Shown: positions 53,881-62,019 of the stretch, piece after piece
Layout of the letters: each line of letters opens with the position of its first letter
Position numbering within the stretch: position 1 is the stretch's first letter
Assembly (NCBI RefSeq): GCF_003051085.1
Contig: NZ_QAOM01000003.1
Coordinates: forward strand, 124,001-188,000
Direction: 5' to 3'
DNA length: 64,000 nucleotides
Source: Trichococcus patagoniensis
GTDB lineage: Bacteria > Bacillota > Bacilli > Lactobacillales > Aerococcaceae
The notes under the pieces: generated by a model
Told to the model about the DNA's origin: nothing
What the model saw: the letters and a program-made list of their open reading frames with translations, nothing else
The model's database searches: none
Made by a program: the position numbers and the translations under genes

Positions 53881-54423
53881 TCATTTTTTTCTTCCGGCTC
53901 CATCCGGATTTCCGGCGACACCGCGTTCGAAGGCGGCCAAATGATTTTCGGAAGCGGCCATCAACCTTTCAAAGACGCTTCGGACATCATCCGGCAGGCC
54001 TTCCGTTTCCAGGAATTGTCCATAAATGGCGATGTTCTTGATTTCGCCTTCTACACCGGCTTCAAAACTCTCAGCCAATGAAGTCGGCAGCGCAACCTGC
54101 TCGACCGCTTCATTTTCCGGCACTTCCAACCCATACGTTTCGAACAGGGGCAACAACAAGGAGATGTGCGTGCCTTCCGCTTTGGAGATGCTGGTGAAAG
54201 GTTTGACCGTTCCGTATGCATCCATGATCGCGATGTAGGACGCTTCGGCCATGTATTCATCTTCAATGGCGAACAACAACATCTCTTCTATTGTATACGT
54301 TTCGCCTTCGCTGACCGCTGCTGCGCCATATAACTCTTCATCCTCGGATGCCATGACACCGGTGCCGCTGAACAACAAGGCTGCCAAAGCCCCGCCCACT
54401 ACTCCGTTTCTCCACTTTTTCAT
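53881..54423 (-). CDS. Secreted DUF2202 ferritin-like protein
   Basis: 180 residues. N-terminal signal peptide (MKKWRNGVVGGALAALLFSG, cleavage after GVMA). The mature part is a four-helix, ferritin-like DUF2202 domain with carboxylate-rich helices: IEDEYMAEASYIAIMD near 50 and EGTHISLLLPLFETYG near 83, with ENHLAAFERG near the end. The E and H residues could bind a di-metal centre. Function unknown. A cre-like AGAGAACGTTTTCA lies at 54523-54536 upstream. Confidence 0.85.
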   Translation of the reverse strand: MKKWRNGVVGGALAALLFSGTGVMASEDEELYGAAAVSEGETYTIEEMLLFAIEDEYMAEASYIAIMDAYGTVKPFTSISKAEGTHISLLLPLFETYGLEVPENEAVEQVALPTSLAESFEAGVEGEIKNIAIYGQFLETEGLPDDVRSVFERLMAASENHLAAFERGVAGNPDGAGRKK

Positions 54424-54562
54424 TTTGATCCGCTCCTTTTTTGTATGCTTCCGTGATCTTCTTTTCTACAAGTTCAGTATAGGAAAGAAGTATGTCGAAA
54501 GGATGGCAAAAGCGGGGCAAAAAGAGAACGTTTTCATTTTCTCTGACAGGCGAGTGAAGAAG

Positions 54563-54898
54563 TCACTCCCCCACTTCTGAATTGGTGCTTTTGATTTCCC
54601 AATGGATGACGACTGTCAGAACGACCCGCAGGATGACGATGGCAGAAAGGACGATGAACTCATCGATCGTCTGGATGATGACCGTCTTCAGTATTTCCGC
54701 TGCCAGCTTGAATTCCAAACTGAACGCCAACGCTTTGGCCAATTCGAGTTTCGGTTGGTTGTTGTTCAGATTCAAATTGTCCGTAATGAACAGATACAAT
54801 GACTTGATGCATCCATAAAGGATGATGAGGACGCCGATGCCTTCGATCAGACTCGCAAGCGTCGGGATGACTTTGGTCAAGACGACATGAAAATCCAT
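54563..54898 (-). CDS. DUF1622 membrane protein
   Basis: 111 residues with three hydrophobic segments (LIEGIGVLIILYGCIKSLYLF; a second region LELAKALAFSLEFKLAAEIL; IVLSAIVILRVVLTVVIHW). It matches DUF1622, a small integral membrane family without known role. AGGAGG precedes the ATG. It is on the same strand as the DUF2202 and DUF1801 genes but is separated from them. Confidence 0.82.
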   Translation of the reverse strand: MDFHVVLTKVIPTLASLIEGIGVLIILYGCIKSLYLFITDNLNLNNNQPKLELAKALAFSLEFKLAAEILKTVIIQTIDEFIVLSAIVILRVVLTVVIHWEIKSTNSEVGE

Positions 54899-54942
54899 GC
54901 TATTCCTCCTTTAGTTTAATTCAACTCGTCTACAAAGATGGT

Positions 54943-55323
54943 TCATTTTTTGTTCTGTTGCTTTTTTTGCTTTGCTTCTTCGACCCGGAAGCGGACAATC
55001 CGGCGCACAAGTTCATAAGGGATCAGTTTCGTCAACGGGAATTGGATGGCGCCTTTTGAAGTCTTGTAATCCTCCAATTCTTCCTTGAAAGCCTCAACGC
55101 CGCTTGGTGCCGGATAGAAACCGATATGATTTTTCTGCACAGCAAAATGCACAAGGTTTCCGTTCAGATAGAAGGTCGGCATCTGATAGCTGATTTTCTC
55201 TGTCGCATCGGGTGCCTCTTCCCTTATCAGCCGGCGTAATTCCTGCAGGATCGCCTGGATATCCTCATCATAGCGGCTGATGTAGTCGTCGATCGTTTCG
55301 ATTTTTGTAGCTGATTCTTCCAT
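54943..55323 (-). CDS. DUF1801 family protein (frataxin-fold-like)
   Basis: 126 residues, DUF1801/YdhG: IDDYISRYDEDIQAILQELR, APDATEKISYQMPTFYLNG, then KNHIGFYPAPSGVEAFKEEL and a basic tail ending in KKQQNKK. Bacillus YdhG has been called an intracellular iron chaperone. It is cytosolic, 44 bases downstream of nothing on its strand and just before a divergent Nramp-type gene, which fits a metal context but does not prove it. Confidence 0.85.
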   Translation of the reverse strand: MEESATKIETIDDYISRYDEDIQAILQELRRLIREEAPDATEKISYQMPTFYLNGNLVHFAVQKNHIGFYPAPSGVEAFKEELEDYKTSKGAIQFPLTKLIPYELVRRIVRFRVEEAKQKKQQNKK

Positions 55324-55510
55324 TTTAGTCCACCTCAGTAGTCTGGATTTTTCGTTGTTTGTATTCCTGTCAATAGTATATCACAGGATGATGCACGTGC
55401 TTGCAAGCTTAACGGATAGTAGGTATGATGATGATAAGAAGAGAAAATAACTGACAAGTCCGCTCCCATATCCCAATGCCGATGCACAACCAAATAAGGG
55501 AGTGAGAAAG

Positions 55511-56788
55511 ATGCGCAAAATTCTCAAAAAGACCAAAAAATTCCTCAAAAAATTTGGACCTGGCGTCATCACTGGAGCCTCCGATGATGATCCATCCGGA
55601 ATCGTCACCTACTCGCAGACCGGAGCCATGTTCGGCCTTCATCTGTTGTGGCTTTCTCCGATTTCGTGCATCTTTGCGATTGCCATCCAGGAAATGTGCG
55701 GACGGATCGGGTTGGTATCAGGAAAAGGGCTTACCGGGATCATGAAAGAATCCTACCCTAAGTGGGTAAGCTATCCGGCAATCTCCCTACTGTTCATCGC
55801 CAATACGATCAATATCGGTGCCGATTTGGGCGCGATGGCCGCGGTGGCTCAGATGGTGCTCGGTTTGCCGTTCATTTTTTGGATCCTAATCATGACGGCC
55901 CTAACCTTGGTCCTGGAAATTTTTATGGACTATAAGCATTATTCGAGATTTCTGATGTTGCTGACGCTTTCCCTGTTCGCTTATTTTTTCACTGCATTTA
56001 CGGTCCGTCAAGATTGGGGTGCTGTCCTTCAGCACACCCTTATCCCAACCTTTTACCCTTCCAGGGAATTTACGCTCAATGTGGTGGCCTTTTTAGGGAC
56101 AACGATTTCCCCTTACCTGTTTTTCTGGCAAGCGGATGAAGAAGTGGAAAAAGAGATCATCGAGCATAAAATCAAAGGGATCGGCATCGGGAAACCGCGC
56201 ATCTTTGTCAAGGATATCAGGGATATGAAAATTGATACGATTGTCGGGATGTTTTTTACAACCGTCACTGCTTTCATGATTGTGCTGACGACAGCCGGGA
56301 CCCTTCACCTCAGCGGCATCACCACTATCAATTCCGCGGCGGAGGCCGCTCAAGCGCTTCGGCCATTGGTGGGAGACTTCGCCTATTGGTTGTTCGCTTT
56401 GGGCATCATAGGAACGGGACTGCTTGGAGTGCCTGTTTTGGCCGGCGCCTCGTCCTACGCCATTTCTGAATTTTTCGGTTGGGAGACTGGCCTGGGGAAG
56501 AAACTGAAGGAGGCGCATGGTTTCTACGGAGTCATCACCATCGCCACGCTTGTCGGACTGACGATCAATTTCATCGGGATTGATCCGATGAGGGCTTTAT
56601 ACTATTCCGCAGCCATCAATGGCTTGATAGCACCGCCCCTGATGCTTCTGATCCTCTTCATTGGAAACAATAAAAAAGTGATGGGAAGCCATACGAATCG
56701 ACGTTTGGGAAATGTAGTCGGCGGCATTGCGACGTTGGTGATGTTCGGCATCGGCTTGCTGTTCATGAAGGATTTCTTTGGCCTCTAG
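55511..56788 (+). CDS. Nramp-related divalent cation transporter
   Basis: 425 residues from the ATG at 55511 (MRKILKKTKKFL), 8 bases after GGGAG; an upstream GTG is on that site. Eleven or so helices of the SLC11 (Nramp) fold. In helix 1 the metal motif reads DDDPSGIVTYSQTGA (classical DPGN altered to DPSG); in helix 6 the classical MPH reads SPY (TTISPYLFFWQ), lacking the methionine that favours Mn/Fe. Such changes occur in Nramp-related proteins reported to carry Mg2+. The ion here is therefore open. It is divergent from the DUF1801 gene. Confidence 0.85.
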   Translation: MRKILKKTKKFLKKFGPGVITGASDDDPSGIVTYSQTGAMFGLHLLWLSPISCIFAIAIQEMCGRIGLVSGKGLTGIMKESYPKWVSYPAISLLFIANTINIGADLGAMAAVAQMVLGLPFIFWILIMTALTLVLEIFMDYKHYSRFLMLLTLSLFAYFFTAFTVRQDWGAVLQHTLIPTFYPSREFTLNVVAFLGTTISPYLFFWQADEEVEKEIIEHKIKGIGIGKPRIFVKDIRDMKIDTIVGMFFTTVTAFMIVLTTAGTLHLSGITTINSAAEAAQALRPLVGDFAYWLFALGIIGTGLLGVPVLAGASSYAISEFFGWETGLGKKLKEAHGFYGVITIATLVGLTINFIGIDPMRALYYSAAINGLIAPPLMLLILFIGNNKKVMGSHTNRRLGNVVGGIATLVMFGIGLLFMKDFFGL

Positions 56789-56824
56789 CAGACTGCTTTT
56801 AACGAAAAATTTTATACAAAGTAT

Positions 56825-56853
56825 AGGCCTCGGATACATGTTATCCGGGGCCA
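56825..56853 (+). terminator. Terminator after Nramp-related gene
   Basis: GGCCtCGGATA-n-TATCCGgGGCC followed by ACTTTTTGG. Confidence 0.75.
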
Positions 56854-56990
56854 CTTTTTGGCGCATATGCCAGAGCGAACAGGCTGCCGTTTTTGCACCT
56901 TTTCACTTCTTTTACGGAAGTCATTCCCTTTTCAAAAAAATATGTTATGATATGGATTGAAAATTTGAACGGTCAAGAAAGGAACGAATA

Positions 56991-58055
56991 ATGAACACAC
57001 CTTCTATTTATGGATTGACTTTGGATCAGCTGGAAGCTTGGTTGTTGGAACAAGGTCAGAAAAAATTCCGCGCCCAACAGATCTGGGACTGGCTATATAT
57101 CAAACGCGTACTGGACTTTTCGGAAATGACGAACCTGTCAAAAGAATTGGTTGCCCTTCTCTCCGACAATTTCCTGCTGCAGCCCCTGAACCAAGTAGTC
57201 GTCCAAGAATCAGCGGACGGCACCACTAAATATCTCTTCCAACTGGAAGACAAACTGATGATCGAAACCGTCCTGATGCGTCAGGAATACGGGTTGTCCG
57301 TCTGCGTCACGACCCAAGTCGGCTGTGACATCGGCTGCACGTTCTGCGCAAGCGGCCTGAAACGCAAACAGCGCGATCTGACGGCAGGCGAAATCGTTGC
57401 ACAGATCATGCAGATCCAGCACTACTTGGATGAAAAAGGCAATGGTGAACGCGTCAGCCACATCGTTGTGATGGGCATCGGCGAACCGTTCGACAACTAC
57501 GACAATGTCATCGCCTTCCTGAACATCGTCAACCATGCGAAAGGCTTGGCAATCGGCGCGCGCCACATCACCGTTTCCACCAGCGGCTTGGCTCCTAAGA
57601 TCCGGGAGTTCGCGGAAAACGGGCTGCAAGTCAACTTGGCTTTGTCCCTGCACGCACCGAATGATGAAATCCGCAGCCGGATGATGCGCATCAACCGCAA
57701 ACACCCGCTGAAGGAAGTCATGTCCGCCATCGATGAGTATCTGGAAAAGACAAACCGCCGCATCACTTTCGAATACATCATGATTTCCGGCGTGAACGAC
57801 CGACCCGAGCAGGCGCATGAATTGGTCGCCCTGTTGAAGGACAAGCGTCACCTTTCCTACGTGAATCTGATTCCTTACAATCCGGTTGCCGAGCACATCA
57901 AATACGAGCGCAGCACCAAAAAGGATATTTTGGCGTTCTATGATATCCTCAAAAAGAACAACATCAACTGCGTCATCCGCAAGGAACACGGCACCGATAT
58001 CGATGCCGCCTGCGGCCAACTGCGCAGCAAGCATCTGGAAAAAACAGCTAAATAG
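56991..58055 (+). CDS. rlmN: 23S rRNA A2503 / tRNA A37 C2-methyltransferase
   Basis: 354 residues, radical SAM. The [4Fe-4S] cysteines are C112, C116 and C119 ([13 protein letters not shown]); the methyl-accepting cysteine near the end is C341 ([10 protein letters not shown]). N-terminal RNA-binding region is present ([14 protein letters not shown]). Normal length. Methylates A2503 in 23S rRNA and A37 in some tRNAs. AAAGGA precedes the ATG. Confidence 0.97.
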   Translation: MNTPSIYGLTLDQLEAWLLEQGQKKFRAQQIWDWLYIKRVLDFSEMTNLSKELVALLSDNFLLQPLNQVVVQESADGTTKYLFQLEDKLMIETVLMRQEYGLSVCVTTQVGCDIGCTFCASGLKRKQRDLTAGEIVAQIMQIQHYLDEKGNGERVSHIVVMGIGEPFDNYDNVIAFLNIVNHAKGLAIGARHITVSTSGLAPKIREFAENGLQVNLALSLHAPNDEIRSRMMRINRKHPLKEVMSAIDEYLEKTNRRITFEYIMISGVNDRPEQAHELVALLKDKRHLSYVNLIPYNPVAEHIKYERSTKKDILAFYDILKKNNINCVIRKEHGTDIDAACGQLRSKHLEKTAK

Positions 58056-58066
58056 TTAACCTTGGC

Positions 58067-58105
58067 AGGAGCCGTCTCATTTTTTTTTGAGATGGCCTCT
58101 GTTTT
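58067..58105 (+). terminator. Terminator after rlmN (GTCTCA type)
   Basis: AGGAGCCGTCTCA-n-TGAGATGGCCTCT followed by GTTTTTTG. Confidence 0.8.
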
Positions 58106-58172
58106 TTGTTTGGTTCTGATTTTATTGGTGCTGTAGTAGACCTTTGATTGGTTTGTGGTCGGGTGGCGGACT

Positions 58173-58314
58173 GAAATTCCCGAATGCAGGTAGGCCTATT
58201 CGGGGATTCCATTCTATTGCAAGACGATTTTGCCGAATATATGCTGACATTCGGCAAAATCGTCCCCGTAAAGAGCGAAATTCTCGAATGTTGGAAGTGC
58301 ATTCGAGAATTTGG
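58173..58314. repeat. Hairpin array 7 (CGAAT/ATTCG family, 52-bp spacing)
   Basis: Three hairpins centred at about 58191.5, 58243.5 and 58295 (spacing 52 and 51.5). All have CGAAT before the loop and ATTCG after it, while the outer stems differ by paired changes: CCC/GGG, GCC/GGC and TCT/AGA. The middle one is a perfect 16-bp stem (58223-58238 with 58249-58264, GACGATTTTGCCGAAT) around a 10-base loop. Beyond the rlmN terminator. Confidence 0.88.
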
Positions 58315-58422
58315 CCCCATCATAGCACTTTTTGGTTGGTCACTAAAAGTGTGGTATATTGGAACCAACAAATTAAGTCCATCGGCAATAATAAATTTGC
58401 CCTTTGGAGACGGAGGAAGAAC

Positions 58423-59277
58423 ATGAGCAGAGTGATTTTGACGACTGAAAGCGGTGCGGATGTCCCCGCTGATTTGGCAGAGCAACACAATATCCAGGTT
58501 GTCCCGATGCATGTCATCATGGACGATATTGATCATCTCGACGGCTCTTTTCCGGTGTCGGATCTGGTTGATTATTACGACCGCACCAAAAAGACGCCTT
58601 CCACGACCGCAACCAATCCGAACGAATACACCGCCTTTTTCGAAAATATCCGCTCCAAGTATCCCGACTGCAGCATCGTGCATATCGGCTACACATCGAA
58701 GGCCTCTTCCTCCTTCCAGAGTGCCGTTCTGGCAGCTGAGGATTTCGAAAATATCCACCTCATCGATGCCCTGAACGTATCCGGCGGCTTGGCCGCGATC
58801 GTGCTTTACGCAGCCGATTTGCTTGAAAAGGAGCCGGACATCGCAGTGGAAAAACTGGTTGCCGCCGTCGAAGCAGTGGTGCCGCGCACGCACTTCTCGT
58901 TCATGCCATCCGGTCTCGAGTTCCTGCGGGCAGGCGGCCGCGTCTCCAATGCCGCCTATCTGGGGGCATCGCTCCTGAAGATCAAACCAACGATCGAATT
59001 GATCGACGGCAAATTGGTTTCGACCAAAAAATACCGCGGCAAGATGAGCCGCGTCGTTGTCGATTTTTTTGATGACTACCTGAAGGCTTATGATATAGAC
59101 AACAAAAAGCTGTACCTGATCCTTTCATTGGGCTTGGACAAAGCAATCATGACCCAAATGGAGAACTACGCGAAGGAAAAAGGATTCCCGGATGTCACTT
59201 GGGTCGAGACCGGCTGCGTCATCACTTCCCATGGCGGCCCCGGCGCTTTCGGCATTGCCGGGATCGAAAAACAGTAA
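58423..59277 (+). CDS. DegV family fatty-acid-binding protein
   Basis: 284 residues from the ATG at 58423 (MSRVILTTESGAD), after GGAGGAAG; longer in-frame starts cross array 7. DegV fold: N-terminal lobe with TTESGADVPADLAEQHNIQVVP, ligand loop HIGYTSKASSSFQSAVLA near 88-105, and C-terminal GPGAFGIAG. Such proteins bind fatty acids and, in staphylococci, serve fatty acid kinase (FakB). FakB-like function is likely but the FakA partner is not in the window. Confidence 0.9.
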   Translation: MSRVILTTESGADVPADLAEQHNIQVVPMHVIMDDIDHLDGSFPVSDLVDYYDRTKKTPSTTATNPNEYTAFFENIRSKYPDCSIVHIGYTSKASSSFQSAVLAAEDFENIHLIDALNVSGGLAAIVLYAADLLEKEPDIAVEKLVAAVEAVVPRTHFSFMPSGLEFLRAGGRVSNAAYLGASLLKIKPTIELIDGKLVSTKKYRGKMSRVVVDFFDDYLKAYDIDNKKLYLILSLGLDKAIMTQMENYAKEKGFPDVTWVETGCVITSHGGPGAFGIAGIEKQ

Positions 59278-59291
59278 ACGCCGAATAATAG

Positions 59292-59337
59292 AAAAAACTT
59301 CTGCATACGGAATTTTCCCGATGCAGAAGTTTTTTTA
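59292..59337. terminator. Bidirectional terminator, DegV and AAA genes
   Basis: AAAAAACTTCTGCAT with ATGCAGAAGTTTTTT, 15 bp. Confidence 0.88.
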
Positions 59338-59346
59338 TTTTGACTA

Positions 59347-61737
59347 CTAATTTCCTTCGATATCCTCCGGCAGGATCGTGAACAGATCGGCCTCCTCATC
59401 TTCGGCCAGACGGTTGCTTTGGTGCAACTTCGCCTTCTCGAACAGACTCCGGGCCGTGCGGGCATTGCCGAAATGACTATCGCGCGTCGTATAGGACTGC
59501 ACGAACAAGTTCTTCACTTTCGCCTGGGCTTCCTCGGTCAGCACAAAACCTTGCTGGGTGGCGGCCATGTGGAAGATCTCCGTCAGTTCTTCGCTGTCGT
59601 AATCCGGGAAATCAACCGTGTAGGCGATCCGGCTGCGGATGCCGGAGTTCATGCTGAGCATCTGCTCCATCTCGCTCGGATAGCCGGCCATGATGACGAC
59701 AAGTTTGTCGCGGTTGTCTTCCATCTCCTTGATCAGCGTGCTGATGGCTTCATAACCGAAGTCGTTTTCGGAGGCGGAATAAAGGGAATAGGCTTCATCG
59801 ATGAACAACACGCCCCCATATGCTTCCTTGATTTTCTCCAGCGTCTTCGGGCCGGTCTGGCCGACGTATTGCCCGACCAGCTCTTCTCTTGTGACCTCGA
59901 TCATGTGTCCGCGCTTCAGAACGCCGATGGATTTCAGGATCTGGCTGATCAGCCGCGCAATCGTGGTCTTGCCTGTGCCGGGGTTCCCGGTGAAGACCAT
60001 GTGCAAGGACAGATCGTTCAACGGATGCCCCATCTTTTCGCGGCGCTTTTCGGCGCGCACGTAATTCATGATGGAGGCGACTTGTTTTTTGACATCCTTC
60101 AACCCGACCAGATTGCGCAGCTGCGCCATCAGGTCTTCGATGTTATCCCCGAACAGTTGGTTCGGATCGATGCCGAAATCGAGTGGCTCGAGGATGACCA
60201 GATCATCCTTTGTCACGGACTTTTCGCTCAGACGGAAGGCCCGTTCGCGCATGGCTTCTTCCATGATGTTCCTGACGGCACGGGCATTGGCGAACTGCGG
60301 GACCACTTTTTCCTGGTTGATCCGGACCATGAAGGCCTGTTCGGCTTCCTCGGTCAGCGTGTAATGATTTTCTTTGGCTTGCGCCTTGGCGATTTCCAAC
60401 AGTTCCAGATCGGAAAAATCCGCGAAGTCGATCTGCATGTTGATCCGGCTCGACAGGCCCGGATTCGACTTCAACAGTTGCTTCATGCCTGTGTCATAGC
60501 CTGCGAGGATCACGATGAAGTCGTTGCGGTGATCCTCCATCGACTTGATCAAAGTATCAATGGCTTCGGAACCGTAATCGAGCGAATCGCTATCCGAAGA
60601 CGCCAAGGAATAGGCTTCATCGATGAACAGCACGCCACCCATGGCCGACTCGATGACGGCCTTTGTCTTCTGGGCGGTCTGGCCGACGTAGCCGCCGACG
60701 AGATCCGAGCGGTCCACTTCCACCAGTTGGCCCGACTCGAGGATGCCCAAGGAATAGAAAATGTCCCCCAAAATCCTGGCGACTGTTGTTTTCCCTGTGC
60801 CCGGATTGCCGGAAAATGCGAAGTGATAGGAAGGCTGCTCGTTCTTTTCGATAGAAAGCATGTAGGCCCGCTTCTTGTCGTATTCGACAAGCTTGACGAT
60901 CCGGTTGATGGTCTCCTTCACTTCCGTCAGCCCGGTCAGGCTGTTCAGCTCCGCCAACGACTCTTCCAAAGAGACTTTGATTTTCCGGTTGGAATGGGCG
61001 GCATCTATATGGAAGTAATCCGTTTCCGCACCTCTTTTTGCCAATCGGCTCCCCGAGCGCATCGTCGCGATCAGCTTGCCGACCTTTTCGGTGCTGTGCG
61101 AAAGCGGACGGGTTCGTTCCAATTCCTTGTGGATGCGGCGGCATTCGTCAAAACGGCCGTGGATGTAGTAGGCATAGACGCGGTCGTATTCGATGGCGTC
61201 ATCATAGCCGTATTTTTCGGACTCTTCTATGGAAGCCAAAATCGTATCGAGCTCCTCTTCCTGCTGCAGATAGATCTTCGACTTCAAGCGCAAAGCCGCG
61301 AAGGATTTCGGACTATGCTTCACTACCTGATCGACAAGCTCCAGCGCCCTTGAGAGGTCGTTCTTTTCGAAGGCCATCTTCGCCAGCACGAGGGCGGCTT
61401 CCCAGTTGGCGGGATTTTGCGCGAAAGCTGCTTGCGCATGGCTTTCGGCTTCTTTGTCCTTGCCGTCTTCCGCATACAGCTTCGCCAGCAACGTCAAATA
61501 AGCGTCGCCGGTCTCATCCAGCTCCACGGCCCGCAGTGCGTAGTGCATTGCTTTCTCCAGGTTGCGATTTTTGTAATGGCTCAACCCCAGCAAATAATTC
61601 ACATGCGGATGATCCGGATGCGTCCGGATGGCTTCCATCAAGACCGGGACGCTGCTCAAGGACATGTTTTTCCTGATGTTGTTCTCGATCCCTTTCAGCC
61701 TCTCGTCGATATTTTCACTTAGGTGTTCGTCTGTCAT
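59347..61737 (-). CDS. TPR plus tandem CbxX/CfxQ-type AAA+ ATPase
   Basis: 796 residues from the ATG at 61737 (MTDEHLSENIDE), 8 bases after AAGGGGGG. Residues 1-230 form TPR-like helical repeats (HPHVNYLLGLSHYKNRNLEKA; AKLYAEDGKDKEAESHAQAAF quoted in part). Two AAA+ modules of the CbxX/SpoVK kind follow: Walker A GNPGTGKTTVARIL near 315 and GNPGTGKTTIARLI near 590, each with GGVLFIDEAYSL. EccA of ESX secretion has TPR plus one such module; here it is doubled. No ESX gene is nearby. Substrate unknown; probably a remodelling or unfolding machine. Confidence 0.88.
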   Translation of the reverse strand: MTDEHLSENIDERLKGIENNIRKNMSLSSVPVLMEAIRTHPDHPHVNYLLGLSHYKNRNLEKAMHYALRAVELDETGDAYLTLLAKLYAEDGKDKEAESHAQAAFAQNPANWEAALVLAKMAFEKNDLSRALELVDQVVKHSPKSFAALRLKSKIYLQQEEELDTILASIEESEKYGYDDAIEYDRVYAYYIHGRFDECRRIHKELERTRPLSHSTEKVGKLIATMRSGSRLAKRGAETDYFHIDAAHSNRKIKVSLEESLAELNSLTGLTEVKETINRIVKLVEYDKKRAYMLSIEKNEQPSYHFAFSGNPGTGKTTVARILGDIFYSLGILESGQLVEVDRSDLVGGYVGQTAQKTKAVIESAMGGVLFIDEAYSLASSDSDSLDYGSEAIDTLIKSMEDHRNDFIVILAGYDTGMKQLLKSNPGLSSRINMQIDFADFSDLELLEIAKAQAKENHYTLTEEAEQAFMVRINQEKVVPQFANARAVRNIMEEAMRERAFRLSEKSVTKDDLVILEPLDFGIDPNQLFGDNIEDLMAQLRNLVGLKDVKKQVASIMNYVRAEKRREKMGHPLNDLSLHMVFTGNPGTGKTTIARLISQILKSIGVLKRGHMIEVTREELVGQYVGQTGPKTLEKIKEAYGGVLFIDEAYSLYSASENDFGYEAISTLIKEMEDNRDKLVVIMAGYPSEMEQMLSMNSGIRSRIAYTVDFPDYDSEELTEIFHMAATQQGFVLTEEAQAKVKNLFVQSYTTRDSHFGNARTARSLFEKAKLHQSNRLAEDEEADLFTILPEDIEGN

Positions 61738-61940
61738 CCGAAACACCCCCCTTCCTTTTTGTATTCACACTATATAAGACATTTTAATTTGCGTCGATAA
61801 TCTCATTTATTCTAACATATCCTTCCTTTTTTCCTCTTGAATTTGCTCATCGGCTTATCCCATGGAATTGTTGTTGCAAGCATCAATTTATTTAAAAAAA
61901 CTTTACAACGCAATCCATTTCTTCTATGCTTAATTATGAC

Positions 61941-61973
61941 GGGAAACGCCTTCTTTTAGCAAAAGAGGATTTC
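61941..61973 (+). promoter_or_regulatory. Leader hairpin before Na/Pi cotransporter
   Basis: GGAAAcgCCTTCTTTT-agc-AAAAGAGGatTTCC, a long imperfect dyad 45 bases before the start; possible operator or attenuator-type hairpin. Confidence 0.35.
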
Positions 61974-62019
61974 CAGTGGACGCACTATTCGTGAAACAAT
62001 TAACATGAGGAGGAACTAT

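Noticed and set aside
59419-61353. 644-codon open frame opposite the AAA ATPase gene
   Set aside because: Antisense shadow of a gene with two intact Walker motif sets.
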